From positions 4,128,501 through 4,192,500 of the forward strand of contig NZ_CP014517.1 in the NCBI RefSeq assembly GCF_001577265.1: 64,000 bases of DNA, written 5' to 3'. The notes under the pieces were generated by a model that had not been told where the DNA came from, searched no databases, and was given only the letters and a program-made list of their open reading frames with translations. The DNA is from Variovorax sp. PAMC 28711 (GTDB lineage Bacteria > Pseudomonadota > Gammaproteobacteria > Burkholderiales > Burkholderiaceae_C). Of this stretch, positions 58,494 through 64,000 are shown in pieces. Every line of letters starts with the position of its first letter. The stretch's first letter is position 1. Both the position numbers and the translations under genes were made by a program.

Positions 58494-59318
58494 ATGAGCA
58501 TTACCTATCACGACGCCGAGGGCATCGCCGCGATGCGAACGGCGGGCCGGCTGGGCTCCGAGGTGCTGGACTACCTCACGCCCTTCATCCAACCCGGCAT
58601 CACCACCAATGAAATCGATCGTCTGGCGGCCGACTACATGGTCGAGCAAGGCACGACGTCGGCCACCGTCGGATACATGGGCGCCAGCAGCGAGCCGTTC
58701 CCCAAGTCGCTTTGCACTTCGGTCAACAACGTGGTGTGCCACGGCATCCCCGACGACAAGCCGCTGAAGAAGGGCGACATCCTCAACATCGACGTGACCG
58801 TCATCAAGGACGGCTGGTTCGGCGACAACAGCCGGATGTTCATCGTCGGCGACGCCTCGATCGCGGCCAAACGGCTGTGCGCGATCACCTTCGAGGCGAT
58901 GTGGCACGGCATCTTGCAGGTGCGCCCCGGTGCGCACCTGGGCGACGTCGGCCATGCGATCCAGAAGTTCGCCGAGGGGCACGGTTTCTCGATCGTGCGC
59001 GAGTTCTGCGGCCACGGCGTCGGGCGCAAGTTCCACGACGAGCCGCAGGTGCTGCACTACGGCCGCCCGGGCACGCTGGAAGAGCTCAAGCCCGGCATGA
59101 TTTTCACGATCGAACCCATGATCAACGCCGGCAAGCGCGAGATCAAGGAAGACCACAAGGCCGGCAAGTACGACGGCTGGACCATCGTGACGCGGGACCG
59201 GTCGCTGTCGGCGCAGTGGGAGCATTCGGTGCTGGTCACCGAAACCGGCTACGAGGTGCTCACGCTGTCGGCCGGCAGTCCGCCGCTGCCCTCCTTCGTG
59301 ACCGCTACCAAGACCTGA
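58494..59318 (+). CDS. map: Type I methionine aminopeptidase
   Basis: This 274-aa enzyme removes N-terminal Met from nascent proteins. The five metal ligands are in place: Asp in [20 protein letters not shown] (two Asp), His in [13 protein letters not shown], and the two Glu in TIEPMI and [11 protein letters not shown]. There is no zinc-finger extension, as usual for bacteria. The ATG at 58494 gives the standard N-terminus ([19 protein letters not shown]). It is followed almost at once by glnD. The promoter likely lies in the 114-base region shared with purL. Confidence 0.96.
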   Translation: MSITYHDAEGIAAMRTAGRLGSEVLDYLTPFIQPGITTNEIDRLAADYMVEQGTTSATVGYMGASSEPFPKSLCTSVNNVVCHGIPDDKPLKKGDILNIDVTVIKDGWFGDNSRMFIVGDASIAAKRLCAITFEAMWHGILQVRPGAHLGDVGHAIQKFAEGHGFSIVREFCGHGVGRKFHDEPQVLHYGRPGTLEELKPGMIFTIEPMINAGKREIKEDHKAGKYDGWTIVTRDRSLSAQWEHSVLVTETGYEVLTLSAGSPPLPSFVTATKT

Positions 59319-59319
59319 T

Positions 59320-61923
59320 TTGATCGAGGCGCCCAAGATCGACGTGGCGATGTTGCGCGAGGCCTACCGCGCGAACAAGCTCGCCCTGTTCGACACGCTT
59401 CGGCTGGCGCGCGCGCCCACCCGCAGCGTCCACACGGTGCTGCGCCAGCTCTCCGCGCTGGCCGACGAAACACTGACCGCTCTGTGGGACGACGCAGGTT
59501 TCGGCGCCACGTTCACGCTGGCCGCGGTCGGCGGCTTCGGTCGTGGCGAGTTGTTTCCGTACTCCGATGTCGACGTGCTCCTGCTGCTGCCCGAAGGCCA
59601 TGCAGAGGCCATCGAGCCGGCCCGGGTCGAGGCGTTCATCGGCCAGTGCTGGGACGCAGGGCTGGAGATCGGCTCGAGCGTGCGCACGGTCGACGAATGC
59701 CTGGGCGAAGCGGCCAAGGACGTCACCGTCCAGACCTCGCTGCTCGAATCGCGCTTCATCACCGGCGACAAGAAGCTCTACGCCACCTTTCGCAAGCGCT
59801 TCCTGGCCGATATCGACCCCGAAGCGTTCTTTGCGGCCAAGTCGCAGGAGCTGCGGCACCGCCACCAGAAGTTCGACAACACGCCCTATGCGCTCGAGCC
59901 CAATTGCAAGGAGTCGCCCGGCGGCCTGCGCGACCTCCAAACCATCCTGTGGATGACCAAGGCGGCAGGCTTCGGCAACCGGTGGGACGACCTCGCGAAA
60001 AACGGATTGGCCACGCCCTTCGAGGTGCAGCAGATCAAGCGCAACGAGGCGCTGCTCAGCCTCATCCGCGCGCGGCTGCACGTGATCGCCAACCGGCGCG
60101 AAGATCGCCTGGTGTTCGACCTGCAGACCGCCGTGGCTGCGACCTTCGGCTACGTGGGCGAATCGCAGCGCAAGGCGAGCGAGGCGCTGATGCGCCGCTA
60201 CTACTGGGCGGCGAAGGCGGTGGGCCAGCTCAACCAGATCCTGCTGCTGAACATTGCCGAGCGCCTGCAGCCGGTGGCCGAAGAGCCGACGAAGATCAAC
60301 GACCGCTTCTACGAGCGCGCCGGCCTCATCGAGATTGCCAGCGACGATCTGTACCAGCGCGATCCGCACGCGATCCTCGAGACCTTCCTGCTTTACCAGA
60401 AGACGATCGGTGTGAACGGGCTGTCGTCGCGCACCCTGCGCGCGCTCTACAACGCGCGTCGCGTGATGGACAGCAAGTTCCGCAACGACCGCGTGAACCA
60501 TGTCACCTTCATGCGCATCCTGCTGGAGCCGCGCGGCATCACCCACGCGTTCCGGCTGATGAACCAGACCTCGGTGCTGGGGCGCTACCTGCGCGTGTTC
60601 CGCAGCATCGTCGGGCAGATGCAGCATGACCTGTTCCACGTGTACACGGTCGACCAGCACATCCTCATGGTGCTGCGGAACATGCGGCGCTTCTTCATCG
60701 CGGAGCATGCCCACGAGTACCCGTTCTGCTCGCAACTCGCGGCGGGCTGGGACAAGCCGTGGGTGCTGTACGTGGCCGCCCTCTTCCACGATATCGCCAA
60801 AGGCCGTGGCGGCGATCACTCCAAGCTCGGCGCCCGCGACGTGCAGCGCTTTTGTCGCCAGCACGAAATCGCGCGCGACGACATGAAGCTCGTCGAGTTC
60901 CTGGTATCGGAGCATCTGACCATGAGCACGGTCGCGCAAAAGCAAGACCTGAGCGACCCCGAAGTGGTGGCCGCCTTCGCCAAGCGCGTCGGCAGCGAGC
61001 GTTACCTCACCGCGCTGTACCTGCTCACGGTGGCCGACATTCGTGGCACTTCGCCGCGCGTCTGGAATGCCTGGAAGGGCAAGCTGCTCGAAGACCTCTA
61101 CCGCATCACCTTGCGCGCGCTCGGGGGCCACATGCCCGACGCCGGCGCCGAGATCGAAGCGCGCAAACACGACGCGCTGGTGCAGCTCGCGCTGTACGCG
61201 CAGCCTTTCGAAGCGCACAAGGCGCTTTGGGAGACGCTCGACGTCGGCTACTTCATGCGGCACGACGCCTCGGAGATCGCCTGGCACACCAAGCAGCTCT
61301 CGCGGCATGTGCCGGTGAAGGGCATGCCGATCGATGCGAAGGCGCGCGCCATCGTGCGGGCCCGCACCTCGCCGGTCGGCGAGGGATTGCAGGTGGTCGT
61401 CTACACGCCCGACCAGCAGGATCTTTTCGCGCGCATCTGCGGCTACTTCGACCAGTCGTCGTTCAGCATCCTGGACGCCAAGGTGCATACCGCCAGCAAC
61501 GGCTACGCGCTCGACACCTTCCAGATCGTCACCGCCTATGTGCCGGAGCATTACCGCGACCTCATCAGCATGGTCGAGACCGGCCTTGCGAAAACGCTCG
61601 ACGAAGCCGGCCCCCTGCCGCCGCCGGCCAAGGGTCGCGTGTCGCGTCGGGTGCGCAGTTTTCCGATCAAGCCACGCATCAGCCTGCTGCCCGACGACAA
61701 GGCGCAACGCTGGGTGCTCAACATCTCCGCCAGCGACCGCGCGGGCCTGCTCTACTCCGTGGCGCGCGTGCTGGCGCAGCACCATCTGAACCTGCAGCTC
61801 GCCAAGGTCACGACGCTCGGCGAGCGGGTAGAAGACACCTTCCTGATCAGCGGCCCCGAACTGCAGGGCCAGCGTGCGCAGCTCGCGATCCAAACCGAAT
61901 TGATGGACGCACTCGCTGCGTGA
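59320..61923 (+). CDS. glnD: Bifunctional PII uridylyltransferase/uridylyl-removing enzyme GlnD
   Basis: This 867-aa nitrogen sensor has the nucleotidyltransferase motif [15 protein letters not shown] (71-85, Asp83/Asp85), a GlnD linker ([13 protein letters not shown]), an HD hydrolase domain ([17 protein letters not shown], about residue 489 on) and two C-terminal ACT domains (about 685 and 796 on). It uridylylates and deuridylylates PII according to glutamine level. The start is uncertain: TTG at 59320 gives the longest product, while ATG 59350 ([10 protein letters not shown]) is also possible. No strong ribosome-binding site decides it. Confidence 0.95.
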   Translation: MIEAPKIDVAMLREAYRANKLALFDTLRLARAPTRSVHTVLRQLSALADETLTALWDDAGFGATFTLAAVGGFGRGELFPYSDVDVLLLLPEGHAEAIEPARVEAFIGQCWDAGLEIGSSVRTVDECLGEAAKDVTVQTSLLESRFITGDKKLYATFRKRFLADIDPEAFFAAKSQELRHRHQKFDNTPYALEPNCKESPGGLRDLQTILWMTKAAGFGNRWDDLAKNGLATPFEVQQIKRNEALLSLIRARLHVIANRREDRLVFDLQTAVAATFGYVGESQRKASEALMRRYYWAAKAVGQLNQILLLNIAERLQPVAEEPTKINDRFYERAGLIEIASDDLYQRDPHAILETFLLYQKTIGVNGLSSRTLRALYNARRVMDSKFRNDRVNHVTFMRILLEPRGITHAFRLMNQTSVLGRYLRVFRSIVGQMQHDLFHVYTVDQHILMVLRNMRRFFIAEHAHEYPFCSQLAAGWDKPWVLYVAALFHDIAKGRGGDHSKLGARDVQRFCRQHEIARDDMKLVEFLVSEHLTMSTVAQKQDLSDPEVVAAFAKRVGSERYLTALYLLTVADIRGTSPRVWNAWKGKLLEDLYRITLRALGGHMPDAGAEIEARKHDALVQLALYAQPFEAHKALWETLDVGYFMRHDASEIAWHTKQLSRHVPVKGMPIDAKARAIVRARTSPVGEGLQVVVYTPDQQDLFARICGYFDQSSFSILDAKVHTASNGYALDTFQIVTAYVPEHYRDLISMVETGLAKTLDEAGPLPPPAKGRVSRRVRSFPIKPRISLLPDDKAQRWVLNISASDRAGLLYSVARVLAQHHLNLQLAKVTTLGERVEDTFLISGPELQGQRAQLAIQTELMDALAA

Positions 61924-61936
61924 AAGGCCCCCTGCG

Positions 61937-62623
61937 ATGAACGCGACGACCGACCCCACCCGCGACATCGTCTTTCTCATCGACGTGGACAACACGCTGC
62001 TCGACAACGACGGCGTCATCGCCGACCTGCACACCCACATCGAAGCCGAGCTCGGCGAGGCACTCGCGGCACGCTACTGGGCCGGCCTCGAGGCACTGCG
62101 GGACGAGCTCGGTTATGTCGACTACCTCGGCGCGGTGCAGCGCCTGCGCCGCGAGATGGACCCGCTGCAAATCAGCGATCCGCGCCTGCTGCAGATCGGC
62201 CGCTACATGGTCGACTACCCGTTCGCCGACCGGCTCTATCCGGGCGCACTGCCGGCGCTCCAGTACCTCCAGACGACGGGCTCGGCCGTCATCGTTTCGG
62301 ACGGCGACGTGGTGTTCCAGCCGCGCAAGGTCGAGCGTTCCGGCCTGTGGGGCGCGGTCGATGGGCAGGTGCTGATCTACGTGCACAAGGAGCACATGCT
62401 CGAGACGATTGCGCAGCTGTATCCCGCGCGCCGCTACGTGATGATCGACGACAAGCTGCGCATCCTCGCGGCCATGAAAGCCATCTGGGGCGCGCGCCTG
62501 ACGACGGTCTTCGTGCGCCAGGGGCACTACGCGCTCGACACCGAAGCCATCGCCGGCTTCGAGCCGGCCGACATCACGATCGAACGCATCGCCGACCTGT
62601 CCACGCTGACGTGGACACACTGA
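61937..62623 (+). CDS. HAD family hydrolase
   Basis: This 228-aa protein has the HAD nucleophile motif D-V-D-N-T-L-L-D (Asp16/Asp18), a helical cap region, Ser in VIVSDGD and the Lys/Asp motif near [11 protein letters not shown]. It should be a phosphatase or phosphonatase-like enzyme, but the substrate is not inferable. It starts 13 bases after glnD on the same strand and is followed 26 bases later by pgm, so it may be in the same transcript. Confidence 0.88.
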   Translation: MNATTDPTRDIVFLIDVDNTLLDNDGVIADLHTHIEAELGEALAARYWAGLEALRDELGYVDYLGAVQRLRREMDPLQISDPRLLQIGRYMVDYPFADRLYPGALPALQYLQTTGSAVIVSDGDVVFQPRKVERSGLWGAVDGQVLIYVHKEHMLETIAQLYPARRYVMIDDKLRILAAMKAIWGARLTTVFVRQGHYALDTEAIAGFEPADITIERIADLSTLTWTH

Positions 62624-62649
62624 ACACACCCGCACACGGAAGCCACATC

Positions 62650-64000
62650 ATGAGCCAGAAGATCAGCCCCCTCGCCGGCCACCCGGCACCCCAGAGCCTG
62701 CTCGTCGACGTGCCGCGGCTCGTCTCGGCGTACTACACCGGACGGCCCGATCCCTCGGTGCCGGCGCAGCGTGTGGCTTTCGGCACGTCAGGCCACCGCG
62801 GATCGTCGTTCGACAACGCGTTCAACGAGTGGCACGTGCTGGCTATTTCGCAGGCGATCTGCGATGACCGTCGGCAGAAGGGCATCGACGGCCCGCTATT
62901 TCTCGGGATCGATACGCATGCGCTGTCGACGCCGGCGCTCTGCAGCGCGATCGAAGTGCTGGCGGCCAACGGCGTCGAATTGATGCTGGCCAAAGACGAC
63001 GAGTACACGCCGACGCCCGCCATCTCTCACGCCATCCTGGTCTACAACCGCGGGCGCACCGAGCACCTGGCCGACGGCATCGTCATCACGCCTTCGCACA
63101 ACCCGCCCGAGAGCGGCGGGTTCAAGTACAACCCGCCGAACGGCGGGCCGGCCGGCACCGATATCACGGGCGCGGTCGAGGCGGCTGCCAACCAGTTTCT
63201 CGCAAACGCGCTGGCGGGCGTGAAGCGCATGCCGCTCGCGCAGGCACTGCGGGCGTCGACCACGCATCGCCATGATTTCCTGACGACCTATGTCGAAGAC
63301 CTCGCTAACGTGGTCGACATGGACGCGATCCGCAGCGGCGGCGGCCCGCTCGCCGTCAACCCGCTGGGCGGCGCCGGCGTCCACTACTGGGGCGCCATTG
63401 CGGCCCGCTACAAGCTCGACCTCACCGTGCTGAGCGACGCGGTCGATCCGACGTTCCGCTTCATGACGCTCGACTGGGATGGCCGCATCCGCATGGACCC
63501 CTCGTCGCCGTACGCGATGAACAGCCTGATCGCGCTGAAAGACCGCTACCCGATCGCCTTCGCCTGCGACACCGACCACGACCGCCACGGCGTCGTCACC
63601 GCATCGGCTGGCCTGCTGCAGCCCAACAGCTATCTCGCGGTGATGGCCGACTACCTTTTCACGCACCGCCCGGAGTGGCCGAAGACCGCAGCGCTCGGCA
63701 AGACGCTGGTGAGCAGCAGCCTGATCGACCGCGTCGCCGCGAACGTGGGCCGCACGCTGTACGAAGTGCCGGTGGGGTTCAAGTGGTTCGTCGACGGGCT
63801 GGTCGACGGCTCGCTCGGCTTCGTGGGCGAAGAGAGCGCCGGCGCCAGTTTCCTGCGACGCGACGGCTCGGTCTGGACCACCGACAAGGACGGTCTGGCA
63901 CCGGCCCTGCTCTCGGGCGAGATCCGGGCACGCACCGGGCGCGACCCTGGCGAGCGCTACGCAGCGCTGACGGCGAAGCTCGGCAACCCGGTGTCGGATC
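62650..64000 (+). CDS. pgm: Alpha-D-glucose phosphate-specific phosphoglucomutase, 3'-truncated by the window edge
   Basis: The frame runs from ATG 62650 (GGAAG seven bases upstream) to the end of the window without a stop, giving at least 450 of about 545 residues. Visible features are [10 protein letters not shown] (44-53), the phospho-Ser149 loop [11 protein letters not shown], the metal loop D-T-D-H-D-R-H-G (about 307-314), and [13 protein letters not shown] with GEESAGASF in the sugar-binding domain. It interconverts glucose-1-P and glucose-6-P. The phospho-Ser loop and length match the Pgm rather than the PgmB or ManB groups. Confidence 0.95.
   Translation, partial: MSQKISPLAGHPAPQSLLVDVPRLVSAYYTGRPDPSVPAQRVAFGTSGHRGSSFDNAFNEWHVLAISQAICDDRRQKGIDGPLFLGIDTHALSTPALCSAIEVLAANGVELMLAKDDEYTPTPAISHAILVYNRGRTEHLADGIVITPSHNPPESGGFKYNPPNGGPAGTDITGAVEAAANQFLANALAGVKRMPLAQALRASTTHRHDFLTTYVEDLANVVDMDAIRSGGGPLAVNPLGGAGVHYWGAIAARYKLDLTVLSDAVDPTFRFMTLDWDGRIRMDPSSPYAMNSLIALKDRYPIAFACDTDHDRHGVVTASAGLLQPNSYLAVMADYLFTHRPEWPKTAALGKTLVSSSLIDRVAANVGRTLYEVPVGFKWFVDGLVDGSLGFVGEESAGASFLRRDGSVWTTDKDGLAPALLSGEIRARTGRDPGERYAALTAKLGNPVSD

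Noticed and set aside
58380-59336. N-terminal extension of purL upstream of the GTG at 58379
   Set aside because: The frame stays open but lies antisense to map and has no PurL similarity. The family N-terminus begins near 58379.
59305-62040. About 911-codon minus-strand frame across glnD
   Set aside because: Antisense shadow of glnD, which carries all expected catalytic motifs.

Overview
The window is 64 kb of GC-rich, gene-dense chromosomal DNA. The gene content and protein sequences point to a betaproteobacterium of the order Burkholderiales, most likely family Comamonadaceae and Variovorax-like. Supporting signs are LivK-type binding proteins paired with acyl-CoA ligases, a split PqiA, a phosphoketolase/acetate kinase pair, and a palindromic intergenic repeat of a type I associate with that family. 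I see no rRNA, tRNA, insertion sequence, CRISPR array, prophage or plasmid gene. Genus assignment is inference.

Layout. 1-7.4 kb: end of an alpha/beta hydrolase gene, a patatin-like hydrolase overlapping a YjjJ/HipA-type kinase, the RNA-binding factor Tex, and a lipoprotein that keeps every active-site residue of a copper-radical (galactose-oxidase-type) enzyme. 7.5-15.7 kb: a small membrane protein, a MATE exporter, then a compact minus-strand set of six genes (two MFS drug exporters, split PqiA, PqiB, PqiC) that looks like an envelope-defence and lipid-transport operon. 15.7-19.8 kb: an SRPBCC protein divergent from an acetate kinase-phosphoketolase operon. 19.8-23.4 kb: a MocR regulator divergent from an AhpD-like peroxidase and an MFS exporter. 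23.4-28.1 kb: a LivK-type binding protein with an AMP-dependent acyl-CoA ligase, three small membrane or exported proteins (one only 43 aa), and an orphan ABC ATPase.

28-50.5 kb is a large, almost entirely minus-strand fatty-acid/acyl-CoA catabolic region. From upstream to downstream it holds an acyl-CoA ligase, two tandem paralogous LivK binding proteins, LivHMGF (the LivF has Arg in place of the Walker A Lys), a FadB-like bifunctional enzyme, a membrane-anchored PM20D1/carboxypeptidase-S-like M20 peptidase, thiolase, a DmdC-type acyl-CoA dehydrogenase, a small membrane protein, a Dabb protein, an SDR, a thioesterase, a CurA-like reductase, an AidB-like acyl-CoA dehydrogenase, a GST and another SDR. 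A GH16-like exported protein sits inside on the opposite strand. The joint logic appears to be uptake of an organic acid or amide-linked acyl compound, CoA activation and beta-oxidation.

50.7-64 kb is mostly conserved housekeeping: a tightly overlapping selO-msrB-yciB-bolA-ppiC series ending in a strong terminator, purL on the opposite strand (with a palindromic repeat apparently inserted in frame), then map, glnD, a HAD hydrolase and the start of pgm.

No single undescribed defence-type system stands out. The most unusual items are the Walker A substitution in LivF, the in-frame repeat in purL, the M20 peptidase in a beta-oxidation operon, the patatin-YjjJ pair, and a shared GGG-N4-CCC palindrome upstream of three separate genes.
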